Assembly: GCA_017459075.1 (NCBI GenBank)
Contig: JAFUDQ010000012.1
Span: 85,910 to 149,909, forward strand
Length of the DNA stretch: 64,000 nucleotides
Direction: 5' to 3'
From: Bacteroidales bacterium
Lineage (GTDB): Bacteria; Bacteroidota; Bacteroidia; Bacteroidales; UBA932
How positions within the stretch are numbered: position 1 is the stretch's first letter; every line of letters starts with the position of its first letter. A program made the position numbers and the translations under genes. The notes beneath the pieces were generated by a model. It did not search any database. It had not been told where the DNA came from and saw nothing but the letters and a program-made list of their open reading frames with translations. Of the stretch, positions 52,555-59,876 are shown one piece after another.

Positions 52555-52593
52555 ATCCGATTAAAACTCTGACACTTTAGTCCATTGTTACAA

Positions 52594-52601
52594 CAAAAGT
52601 A
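52594..52601 (-). promoter_or_regulatory. candidate -7 element (TAnnTTTG) for the 52554-50592 run
   Basis: The minus strand reads TACTTTTG, about 40 nt from the ATG at 52554. It is back-to-back with the plus-strand element at 52615, so the two promoters overlap and may exclude each other. Confidence 0.5.
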
Positions 52602-52614
52602 ATGATTTTTTTGT

Positions 52615-52622
52615 TATATTTG
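52615..52622 (+). promoter_or_regulatory. candidate -7 element (TAnnTTTG) for the PPC-domain gene
   Basis: TATATTTG, predicting a start near 52629 and a leader of about 22 nt to the ATG at 52651. Confidence 0.5.
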
Positions 52623-52650
52623 GGACAATTATGCAAAAAACTTGAGAGCT

Positions 52651-53079
52651 ATGTATAAATATCGACAGTTCAAAGACAAATTCGTCCTTAGCATTGACAA
52701 CCACCAGAAGATAGCAGCCGCTATCGCAGAATTCTGCAAAGAGAAGAAAATCCTTGCCGGAGCGGTATATGGAATTGGCGCAGTAAATGAGGCCACACTC
52801 CGTTTCCTGGACCCTGCCACCAAGAAGTATGTAGACAAAACCTTTGCAGAGCAGATGGAGATTTGCAACCTCACCGGAAATATTTCCGAGAAGGACGGCC
52901 AGGTATACCTTCACCTGCACGTAACCCTTGGAAGAAGGGATTACACCTGCATAGGAGGCCACCTGCTTGAGGCTACCCTTAACGGCGCCTGCGAACTTGT
53001 TGTAGAGACTCTGGATGGCCCGTCCCTGCCCAGGTATGCAGACCCCGAGACCGGCCTCAACCTGTACGACTTCAGATAA
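52651..53079 (+). CDS. PPC/DUF296-domain protein
   Basis: 142 residues covering a single PPC (plants and prokaryotes conserved, DUF296) domain. The blocks are LSIDNHQKIAAAIAEFCKEK, ILAGAVYGIGAVNEATLRFL and the typical QVYLHLHVTLG ... GGHLLEATLNGACELVVE, in which the histidines probably bind metal. In plants the domain is joined to AT-hook DNA-binding motifs; the stand-alone bacterial form lacks them and its role is not established. I start at ATG 52651; the TTG three codons earlier is the alternative. dcuB follows after 28 nt and may be co-transcribed. Confidence 0.85.
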   Translation: MYKYRQFKDKFVLSIDNHQKIAAAIAEFCKEKKILAGAVYGIGAVNEATLRFLDPATKKYVDKTFAEQMEICNLTGNISEKDGQVYLHLHVTLGRRDYTCIGGHLLEATLNGACELVVETLDGPSLPRYADPETGLNLYDFR

Positions 53080-53107
53080 CCCACGCTAACAAAACAACAC
53101 TTAGGAT

Positions 53108-54490
53108 ATGACTCTTATGATAATCCAGCTGCTCATTGTGCTGGCAGCCCTGTATGTTGGCTCCCGTTACGGCAGCCTTGCGCTTGGCGCAATTTCAGGA
53201 ATTGGCCTGGGAATCCTGGTCTTCGGCTTTGGAATGAAGCCCGGAACTCCCCCTACGGATGTTATTTACATTATCATTGCGGCCGTTACCTGCGCCGGTA
53301 TGCTTCAGGCATCGGGCGGCATGGACTGGATGATACAAATTGCAGAAAAGATGCTCCGCAAGCATCCTGAGCACATTACCTTCCTGGCCCCGATTACAAC
53401 TTTCTTCCTTACGGTTCTGGTTGGAACGGGCCACGTTGTGTACACCCTCATGCCAATTATCTGCGACATCTCCCTAAAGAAGGGCATCCGCCCTGAAAGG
53501 CCCTGCGGCGTTGCCTCAATCGCATCGCAGGTTGGTATAACCTGCTCCCCTATCGCGGCGGCTGTCGTTTCCTTCGTGGCGATTTCCAACGCCAACGGTT
53601 ACAATGTAGCTATTCCTCAGGTGCTTCTGGTCACCATCCCATCATGCCTTATCGGCCTTATGATGGCCGCTATGGCTTCTTACCGCAGGGGCAAAGACCT
53701 TGACAAAGACCCTGAGTTCCTTAAGAGAAAGGCCGATCCTGACCTTAACCGCTACATGTACGGAGAGTCTGCAACTACCCTTGACAAGGTGATTGACGGC
53801 CGTGCAAAGGCATCGGTATTCATCTTCCTTGGAGCACTGCTGGTTATCGTCCTCTTCGCTTGCTGCCAGATGATTAAGGTTGACCAGGGTGGCGAGAGCG
53901 TAGCCCTTGCCCAGGCCATGGGTATTCCCAAGATGAATATCATCATCCAGATTATCATGCTCATGGCGGCAGCGCTGAACATCATTTTCTGCAAAGCGCA
54001 GCCCAAGAAGGCCGTCGCCGGTGCCGTTTGGCAGTCCGGAATGGTGGCAGTAGTTGCGATTTACGGTATTGCATGGCTGGCCGATACCTTCTTTGGCAAT
54101 TATATGGATGAGCTTAAGACGATGCTTACAGACCTTGTTTCCCAGTATCCATGGAGCATCGCCTTTGTCTTCTTCCTTGTTTCCGTGCTTATCAATTCCC
54201 AGGGTGCTGTTGTTGTGGCGATGCTGCCGCTGGCTTACAAACTGGGTATTCCGGGCCCCGTTCTTCTTGGCGTGCTGCCCAGCGTTTACGGTTATTTCTT
54301 TATTCCGAACTATCCTTCGGATATCGCCACTGTGAACTTCGACCGCTCAGGAACGACGGTTATCGGCAAATATCTGCTGAACCACAGTTTCATGATGCCT
54401 GGTATGATTAGCGTCGTTGTTTCCACCATCGTCGCATACCTTATCACCAACGTATTCTTCCACGGCTATTTCGCTTCATTCATTGGATAA
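53108..54490 (+). CDS. dcuB: anaerobic C4-dicarboxylate transporter (DcuA/DcuB family)
   Basis: 460-residue inner-membrane carrier exchanging fumarate, malate or aspartate for succinate; it fits a fumarate-respiring or succinate-forming anaerobe and complements pckA in this window. About 11-12 hydrophobic helices. Dcu blocks seen: GAISGIGLGILVFGFGMKPG, PITTFFLTVLVGTGHVVYTL, IICDISLKKGIRPERPCGVA, SQVGITCSPIAAAVVSFVAI near 140-160, and the C-terminal PNYPSDIATVNFDRSGTT. The GTGHVVYT and RPERP segments are highly typical of the family. DcuA and DcuB cannot be told apart by eye. A family-A repeat starts about 25 nt after the stop. Confidence 0.92.
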   Translation: MTLMIIQLLIVLAALYVGSRYGSLALGAISGIGLGILVFGFGMKPGTPPTDVIYIIIAAVTCAGMLQASGGMDWMIQIAEKMLRKHPEHITFLAPITTFFLTVLVGTGHVVYTLMPIICDISLKKGIRPERPCGVASIASQVGITCSPIAAAVVSFVAISNANGYNVAIPQVLLVTIPSCLIGLMMAAMASYRRGKDLDKDPEFLKRKADPDLNRYMYGESATTLDKVIDGRAKASVFIFLGALLVIVLFACCQMIKVDQGGESVALAQAMGIPKMNIIIQIIMLMAAALNIIFCKAQPKKAVAGAVWQSGMVAVVAIYGIAWLADTFFGNYMDELKTMLTDLVSQYPWSIAFVFFLVSVLINSQGAVVVAMLPLAYKLGIPGPVLLGVLPSVYGYFFIPNYPSDIATVNFDRSGTTVIGKYLLNHSFMMPGMISVVVSTIVAYLITNVFFHGYFASFIG

Positions 54491-54512
54491 CCATAAGGAT
54501 GAAAGACTTCCA

Positions 54513-54625
54513 AGTATCACTTTCCCTGCCGTCTCACTTCGTTCGACCCCTCCCATCGCAAGCGATGGGCCCCTCCCGTTCACGAGACCACGGGCGGCCA
54601 CGGGTTTTGGGGGCAACGCAGGCTA
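54513..54625. repeat. palindromic repeat, family A
   Basis: Contains ATCACTTTCCCTGCCGTC (as at 41966), CTTCGTTCGACCCCTCCC, the perfect hairpin CCCATCGC (54552-54559) / GCGATGGG (54562-54569), and CGTTCACGAGACCACGGG. The right arm is poorly matched. It lies between convergent dcuB and the histidine phosphatase gene. Confidence 0.75.
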
Positions 54626-54632
54626 TACAAAA

Positions 54633-55730
54633 CTAATTGACAAGCAAAAATGAACGTAGCTCCGACCAGTTGTAGTACTGGTCGGAGTTTTTAGTTAATG
54701 CGGGGGTGAGGGCCGGAATGGAAGTCGCCACCTCATTATGAAGAATTTTGACAAGGATGTCGGAAGAGTCGGAATCGGACCGGTAAAAAATAAGCTGGAT
54801 ATTCGCCGCCATCGGCACAATATTACCAATACGGTTATTCCGGCCAAAGCCGTCCAGCCCCATAAGGCAGCCAAGGGGGACGAAGGCGCTGTCATGGCCA
54901 AAACGAAGGTCCGCAGCATACCGCCTTTTACCGGAAAGGGCAGCATCGGCCTTGGAAATGATATCTCTCAAAAGGCCTTTGGCACAAAGGGCTTCCGCCC
55001 GCGATGAGGGCATCAGGCTGTGGCAGAAGGCACTGTCAAGTTCATCCAGCATTTGGCCATGTTCACCTCTTGTGAAATACCTGACTATCAGCATTTTACT
55101 CACCCCGAGACATTCCGCGTTCCACGCATAGGCGGCCAGCGCAAGAAGCTCCGGATGCCCTGAATTGTACTTGCCGTGCTTAACCCCGCGGGAGAATTTC
55201 CGGTAGGTAAGAAGGCTGGCCGACGTGCTTTCTTTTATCCCCGGCGCCGCGGCTTGCATACCTTCAAGAAAACTCCGCATGCTGGCTTTGCAGCGGCCGA
55301 TAACGCTGGAGCGGGCGCGGATTTTAGTCATGCCCGATGTGTCTTGGAGGCTTGTCCCAAAGAGCTCTGGAAGTCTCTTTGCCATCCTCCCCCCTATTCC
55401 CCGCTGCTCACGGGCACCGAGTTCTGAAAGTTCCCCTTCGTGTCCAAGGGTAATCCGTCTTAAGCTGTCAACGGCTTCTTTGACCGCCTGCGGCAGCTCT
55501 GTATTTGACAGGGTTTTATAGGCAGACCTCTCCTCCCGTTTTGTAAGAAATCTGGAGCCATGCCTTCCGAAATGACTCACGTAAACCGCCCTGTAGCCAT
55601 CCGGAGCCACATCAACAGTTGTCGTTGGGGCGGGATACAGAGTATAAACCGCCTGGGCAAAAAGGGCCTCTCCCCCGTTGGCAAGCAGGAAGAGAAGAAC
55701 GCTTAGAATAATTGTTTTAAAAACTTTCAT
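54633..55730 (-). CDS. histidine-type acid phosphatase (branch 2), exported
   Basis: 365 residues with a signal peptide (MKVFKTIILSVLLFLLANGGEALFA|QAV). The catalytic signature SHFGRHGSRFLT, near residues 51-62, carries the nucleophilic His in RHGSR; the usual RHGxRxP proline is replaced. The acid-donor HD motif is in LRFGHDSAFVPLGCLMGLDG near 276. Such periplasmic enzymes hydrolyse phosphomonoesters; the group with this look in gut Bacteroidetes includes inositol-polyphosphate (phytate) phosphatases, which I regard as possible but unproven here. The start is ATG 55728-55730. A TACTTTTG element at 55734-55741 lies too close to be certain which base starts the message. It is convergent with dcuB. 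Confidence 0.87.
   Translation of the reverse strand: MKVFKTIILSVLLFLLANGGEALFAQAVYTLYPAPTTTVDVAPDGYRAVYVSHFGRHGSRFLTKREERSAYKTLSNTELPQAVKEAVDSLRRITLGHEGELSELGAREQRGIGGRMAKRLPELFGTSLQDTSGMTKIRARSSVIGRCKASMRSFLEGMQAAAPGIKESTSASLLTYRKFSRGVKHGKYNSGHPELLALAAYAWNAECLGVSKMLIVRYFTRGEHGQMLDELDSAFCHSLMPSSRAEALCAKGLLRDIISKADAALSGKRRYAADLRFGHDSAFVPLGCLMGLDGFGRNNRIGNIVPMAANIQLIFYRSDSDSSDILVKILHNEVATSIPALTPALTKNSDQYYNWSELRSFLLVN
54660..54692 (+). terminator. terminator-like hairpin inside the 3' end of the convergent phosphatase gene
   Basis: CTCCGACCAGT (54660-54670) pairs perfectly with ACTGGTCGGAG (54677-54687), followed on the plus strand by five T. It is positioned to end dcuB transcription although it is coding on the other strand. 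Confidence 0.6.
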
Positions 55731-55772
55731 GCTCAAAAGTAAAAAAAATTTTCATATTATTCTAAAACTTCT

Positions 55773-55780
55773 TACATTTG
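55773..55780 (+). promoter_or_regulatory. candidate -7 element of the tRNA-Ser gene
   Basis: TACATTTG, 14 nt before the mature tRNA 5' end. Confidence 0.5.
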
Positions 55781-55794
55781 CACCCCAAACCAAA

Positions 55795-55879
55795 GGAGAG
55801 TTGGCCGAGTGGTCGATGGCGGCAGTCTTGAAAACTGTTGAGCTGAAAGGCTCCGGGGGTTCGAATCCCTCACTCTCCG
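55795..55879 (+). tRNA. tRNA-Ser (UGA anticodon)
   Basis: Acceptor stem GGAGAGT (55795-55801) pairs with ACTCTCC (55872-55878), with discriminator G at 55879. The anticodon loop CTTGAAA (55827-55833) gives anticodon TGA at 55829-55831. A long class II variable arm (GAGC ... GGCTC) and the T-loop GGTTCGAATCC are present. CCA is not encoded, so CCA is added after RNase Z trimming. A terminator follows at 55891. Confidence 0.96.
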
Positions 55880-55890
55880 CTAAAGATAGC

Positions 55891-55928
55891 AAAAAACCGC
55901 GTCAAGCTTGCTTGAACGCGGTTTTTTT
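55891..55928 (+). terminator. rho-independent terminator of tRNA-Ser
   Basis: A run of A, then CCGCGTCAAGC paired with GCTTGAACGCGG (one bulged base) and a run of seven T. Confidence 0.85.
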
Positions 55929-56048
55929 GATAGCTTTAGCAATGCCCGCCGCAGGCGGGAGGGATTGTTTCCCATATACAGGGGCGCTTCGCTCCCCCGA
56001 ACCCCCTGGCCTCCAGTGCTTCATTGCATTCCACACCTTCGGCCTGCG

Positions 56049-56096
56049 CCTGTCACAATCGGCAATAATGTCTGGATAGGCGGCAGTGTGACCATC
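56049..56096 (+). pseudogene. remnant of a hexapeptide-repeat acetyltransferase
   Basis: 16 codons read PVTIGNNVWIGGSVTI, the signature of maltose/galactoside O-acetyltransferases (LbH fold). Nothing on either side continues the fold, so this is a scrap of a lost gene. The remaining gap sequence (55930-56173) has one small GC-rich hairpin (CCCGCC/GGCGGG near 55944-55958) and no gene I can support. Confidence 0.6.
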
Positions 56097-56173
56097 TGGG
56101 TGTTTGCCTTTTTTCGGAGACAAAGTTCCAAAACGGGCACCAGAAAAATGGCACATATGGATGCCCATATGTA

Positions 56174-56359
56174 CTACGAAATTATCCTTTGGACTGTCCG
56201 AGTTTGGTGGTGAGCGCCTCCAGATAGGAGGTGGTTGAGAAGGGCCTTTGCCTGAGAGATGAACTCGTTAAGCTGGAAATCCAGCTCGGAAGGGGTGATG
56301 TCCTCGTCGGACATTGTCTGTACCGTTGTAAGAAAACGGCAATTGAGAATTTCATTCAT
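56174..56359 (-). CDS. small protein of unknown function (uncertain gene)
   Basis: 61 residues, no signal peptide, no transmembrane helix. The acidic, amphipathic middle (TMSDEDITPSELDFQLNEFI) suggests a small helical soluble protein. Support: an ATG start and a TATTTTTG -7 element on the same strand at 56406-56413, about 47 nt upstream. Against: it is short, and it sits in a decayed region next to a gene remnant. No family recognised. Confidence 0.4.
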   Translation of the reverse strand: MNEILNCRFLTTVQTMSDEDITPSELDFQLNEFISQAKALLNHLLSGGAHHQTRTVQRIIS

Positions 56360-56405
56360 ACGCTATAGTGTTTGAAAGTTGTGTTGCCTATTTCTTTTCT
56401 CGGAA

Positions 56406-56413
56406 CAAAAATA
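56406..56413 (-). promoter_or_regulatory. candidate -7 element (TAnnTTTG) for the 61-residue ORF
   Basis: The minus strand reads TATTTTTG. The surrounding 56360-56589 gap is AT-rich and otherwise empty except for the plus-strand element at 56548. Confidence 0.35.
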
Positions 56414-56547
56414 AATGTGGGTTGTACCACAATATGAGACAGTTACGAATTATTTTTGTGTTTTTTACCAATTAGAAAGCAATGAGTCAAGTTTTTGTGT
56501 TTGAGCAATTTCACATCATTTTTCAAGGAATGCTGCGAAAAAATGTA

Positions 56548-56555
56548 TATTTTTG
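56548..56555 (+). promoter_or_regulatory. candidate -7 element (TAnnTTTG) of the helicase-methylase operon
   Basis: TATTTTTG, predicting a start near 56562 and a leader of about 28 nt to the ATG at 56590. Confidence 0.5.
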
Positions 56556-56589
56556 TAGTGCAGTAAGATTAATAGCAATACAACCATAA

Positions 56590-59500
56590 ATGAGTGCAAA
56601 ATTCTTTAACAATAACGGAGAGAATACGCTCTTCGCTAAGTTAAAAGGCATTGCTCAGGGGATGGCCAACTTCGACCGTTTCTTGGCAGTTGTCGGTTTT
56701 TTCCGTTCCTCCGGGTATTTTAAGCTCAGAAAGGAATTAGGAGATGTCTCTGAAATAAAGATTCTCGTCGGTATAAATGTCGACGAAATCTTCCGCAGAC
56801 ACAACCAAGCGCTTTTGATGCTTACCGATGAAACGAAGGCTAAGAAAGTTTATAGCGATCAGTTTAAAGAGGATATCCTTAATGCAAAATATAGCAAAGA
56901 CGTTGAGGATGGAATTCTCCAGATGTGTGAAGACTTGACATCTGGACGCCTTCAGATGCGCATTCATGGCTCTAAGAACCTCCATGCCAAGTTCTATCTT
57001 TGCCTCCCGCAGAATCACAACGAGAATTCGGATGGTTGGGTAATCATGGGATCCTCCAACATCTCAGATTCCGGATTAGGCATTTCGGAGCCACCTCGCT
57101 ATGAACTCAACGTCGCCATGAAGGATTTTGATGACGTTGATTATTGTAAGAAAGAATTTGAAACACTCTGGGAAGAAGCCATTCCGCTTACCCTTGATGA
57201 TATCGAACTCAACAAAAAGAAAACATACCTTGGCTATCAACCAACCCCTTACGAGATTTATATCAAGGTTTTGATCGACACCTTTGGCGATCAAGTTGAA
57301 GACGATTTTACCATCCAGCTCCCCGATGGTGTCCTTGACCTAAAATATCAAAAGGACGCTGTAATTCAGGGCTACCAGATGCTCCTTAAGCACAATGGAC
57401 TCTTTCTGGCCGACGTTGTAGGTCTTGGTAAGACAATGATTGCAACAATGATTGCAAAGCGTTTTATCGAGGCAAATGGGAAAAACACGAACATTCTTGT
57501 CATCTACCCGCCTGCGCTTGAGGATAACTGGAAACAGACTTTCAAGCTGTTTGGCATTGAAAGGAAAGCGCAGTTCATTACCAACGGGAGCCTCCATAAA
57601 GTTTTGAGTGGCGAGAATCAATATAAGGAAAAGGAAGAGTTTGATCTTATCATTGTGGATGAAGCGCACGGTTTCCGCAGCGATCAATCCGGCAAATATG
57701 ATGAGCTCCAGAAGATTTGTAAATCCGCATGCACGAATCTTGGACTACTACGCAGTCTCCAGAAAAAGGTAATGCTCCTTTCCGCAACTCCTCTGAACAA
57801 CCGCCCACAGGATTTGTTGAATCAATTACTTCTGTTCCAAAACAGCCAGAGCTGTACAATAGACGGAATTCCTAATTTGAAGGCGTTTTTCTCTCCTTAC
57901 ATTGCAGAGTACTCAAAATTGATGCGTGAGAGGGATCAGAGGGATATTACTGCCGAGGTTGACAAGATTTACGAGGCCATTAGGGAAAAAGTCATTGATA
58001 AAGTGACTGTACGCAGAACTCGCCATAATATTCTCAATGACCCAGATTACCGGAAAGATCTTGAAAAACAGCATATTGTTTTTCCGAATATTCTTGCACC
58101 GAATATTCTTGAATATGTCATGGACGATGATACCAGCGAGCGATTCTATAACACTCTATCATACCTGACGGATCCGGAAAACCCTATGCATCTTGAATAT
58201 GCAAGGTATCGTGCCATTGAATTCCTCAAGCCAGAACTACAAAGTAAATATCAGAATGCCGTCCACCTTGGACAGTCTCTTGCCGGGATTTACAAAGTTC
58301 ATATGGTGAAGAGACTTGAAAGTAGTTTCCACGCGTTCAAGAAATCACTGCGTACCCTTCTCCGTATTACTGACGATATGATCCACATGTTCGAAGATGG
58401 ACGTGTGCTGATTGCCCCTGATCTTAAAATTAAAGACCTTCAAGCCAAGGGGATGGAACTGGATCAAATCATTGAGTACGCTGTGAGCAAGGGATATCTT
58501 GCTGACGAGATTACTTTCTCTCCGGATGATTTTGATCCGCAATTGTTGAAGCTTCTGAAGGATGATAAGGAAGTTCTTGAATACCTGATCGATGACTGGG
58601 ACAAAGAGAATGACGACCAGAAATTCGACAAATTCAAAGAGGTGCTCGCAAATGAGCTCATGCGTCCGGATATCAATAAAGAAGGGAAGCTCGTTGTTTT
58701 CTCTGAAAGCGTTGATACGCTCGAATATCTGTATGAGCGCATGAAGAATGAAACGGGGCGAACGGACATTACCCTGGTCACTTCCCAGAATAGAAACAAG
58801 GTGGTGAAACTGGTTAAGGAGAATTTTGATGCCAACTCCAAAGTCAAGCTCAATTCGGTAAACATCATCCTCACCTCTGATGTTCTTGCTGAAGGTGTTA
58901 ACCTGCACAGATCCAATGTCATTGTCAACTACGATTCTCCTTGGAATGCGACACGGCTTATGCAGCGCATCGGGCGTGTTAATCGAATCGGCTCTGTCGC
59001 AGAGAACATCTATAATTACATGTTCTATCCATCGAAGCAAGGCAATAGCCAAATCCAGCTTTATGAAAACGCTCTCATGAAGTTACAGGGATTCCATTCT
59101 GCTTACGGCGAAGACGCACAGATTTATTCCCGCGAGGAGATTGTGAAGCAGTTTGAGATGTTTGATAGCAACGTGCGCGACGCGGTTGATAAGAAGATTC
59201 AGCTTCTCCGAGAGGTTCGAGAACTATATTCCAAGGACAGAAAGCTTTATAACAAGATAAAGAATCTCCCGATGAAGAGTCGCGTTATGCGAGACACCGG
59301 AAAACATTCTGGATCTTCCATTGTTTTCGTTTCGTCAAACGTAAAGACGGAATTCTACAAGGTCGATTCGAAGATTGTTGAGCCGCTGGATTTCTTGGAG
59401 GCAGTTAAATACCTCAAGGCAAAGCCTGAAGAGCAGCCCGCTCCCTTTGGCGATGATAACACTCACTTCGAGCATGTTAATCGAGCCCTTGACAGCTACT

Positions 59501-59868
59501 CCTATGCTGTCATGGAAGCACGAGATGACAATACCGCCCGCCGGGTTGATTTGGATCAGACATCACTCAGAGCCAACAATTTCCTTAGGACGGTTAAGAG
59601 AATAACTCAGGATTCCGATCTTCAGGCGAAGTGTGATATCCTAATGAATTATATCAATGACGGTGTTTATTCTCAGCTCCCTCGATATTTGAAAGCTCTG
59701 GCCGGGGAATTTCATAACGACAGAGTCCTTATGAAAGAAAAGGAATACTACATTTCCACCAAGATTGATGGCCTAATCCAAACATATCATTCACAGACAA
59801 GAAAGGAAAGGAATAGCCGACAAGAGGTCGAGGATCCTCGTATCATCATATCAGAAACATTCAAATAG
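56590..59868 (+). CDS. SNF2-type DNA helicase with N-terminal phospholipase-D-like nuclease domain (defence system)
   Basis: 1092 residues. N-terminal PLD-like domain (about 1-200) with one half-site: LHAKFYL, giving His132-x-Lys134, then GSSN at 154-157. A single half-site acts as a dimer in other PLD nucleases. The superfamily 2 helicase follows: GLGKT at 278-282, DEAH at 357-360, LLSATPLNNRPQDL near 395, the second RecA lobe with VVFSESVDTLEYL, LTSDVLAEGVNLH, and motif VI QRIGRVNRIGS from residue 792. ATP-driven translocation plus cleavage is inferred. The adenine methylase begins 8 nt after the stop, so the two proteins surely work together. The gene is visibly less GC-rich than the metabolic genes, suggesting acquisition. 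It resembles parts of DISARM and type ISP systems, but no drmA/drmB or BREX gene is in view. The name of the system is left open. Confidence 0.87.
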   Translation: MSAKFFNNNGENTLFAKLKGIAQGMANFDRFLAVVGFFRSSGYFKLRKELGDVSEIKILVGINVDEIFRRHNQALLMLTDETKAKKVYSDQFKEDILNAKYSKDVEDGILQMCEDLTSGRLQMRIHGSKNLHAKFYLCLPQNHNENSDGWVIMGSSNISDSGLGISEPPRYELNVAMKDFDDVDYCKKEFETLWEEAIPLTLDDIELNKKKTYLGYQPTPYEIYIKVLIDTFGDQVEDDFTIQLPDGVLDLKYQKDAVIQGYQMLLKHNGLFLADVVGLGKTMIATMIAKRFIEANGKNTNILVIYPPALEDNWKQTFKLFGIERKAQFITNGSLHKVLSGENQYKEKEEFDLIIVDEAHGFRSDQSGKYDELQKICKSACTNLGLLRSLQKKVMLLSATPLNNRPQDLLNQLLLFQNSQSCTIDGIPNLKAFFSPYIAEYSKLMRERDQRDITAEVDKIYEAIREKVIDKVTVRRTRHNILNDPDYRKDLEKQHIVFPNILAPNILEYVMDDDTSERFYNTLSYLTDPENPMHLEYARYRAIEFLKPELQSKYQNAVHLGQSLAGIYKVHMVKRLESSFHAFKKSLRTLLRITDDMIHMFEDGRVLIAPDLKIKDLQAKGMELDQIIEYAVSKGYLADEITFSPDDFDPQLLKLLKDDKEVLEYLIDDWDKENDDQKFDKFKEVLANELMRPDINKEGKLVVFSESVDTLEYLYERMKNETGRTDITLVTSQNRNKVVKLVKENFDANSKVKLNSVNIILTSDVLAEGVNLHRSNVIVNYDSPWNATRLMQRIGRVNRIGSVAENIYNYMFYPSKQGNSQIQLYENALMKLQGFHSAYGEDAQIYSREEIVKQFEMFDSNVRDAVDKKIQLLREVRELYSKDRKLYNKIKNLPMKSRVMRDTGKHSGSSIVFVSSNVKTEFYKVDSKIVEPLDFLEAVKYLKAKPEEQPAPFGDDNTHFEHVNRALDSYSYAVMEARDDNTARRVDLDQTSLRANNFLRTVKRITQDSDLQAKCDILMNYINDGVYSQLPRYLKALAGEFHNDRVLMKEKEYYISTKIDGLIQTYHSQTRKERNSRQEVEDPRIIISETFK

Positions 59869-59876
59869 CACTAACT

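Noticed and set aside
55902-56168. 88-residue minus-strand frame after tRNA-Ser
   Set aside because: It spans the tRNA terminator and the acetyltransferase remnant on the other strand; no promoter or family features.
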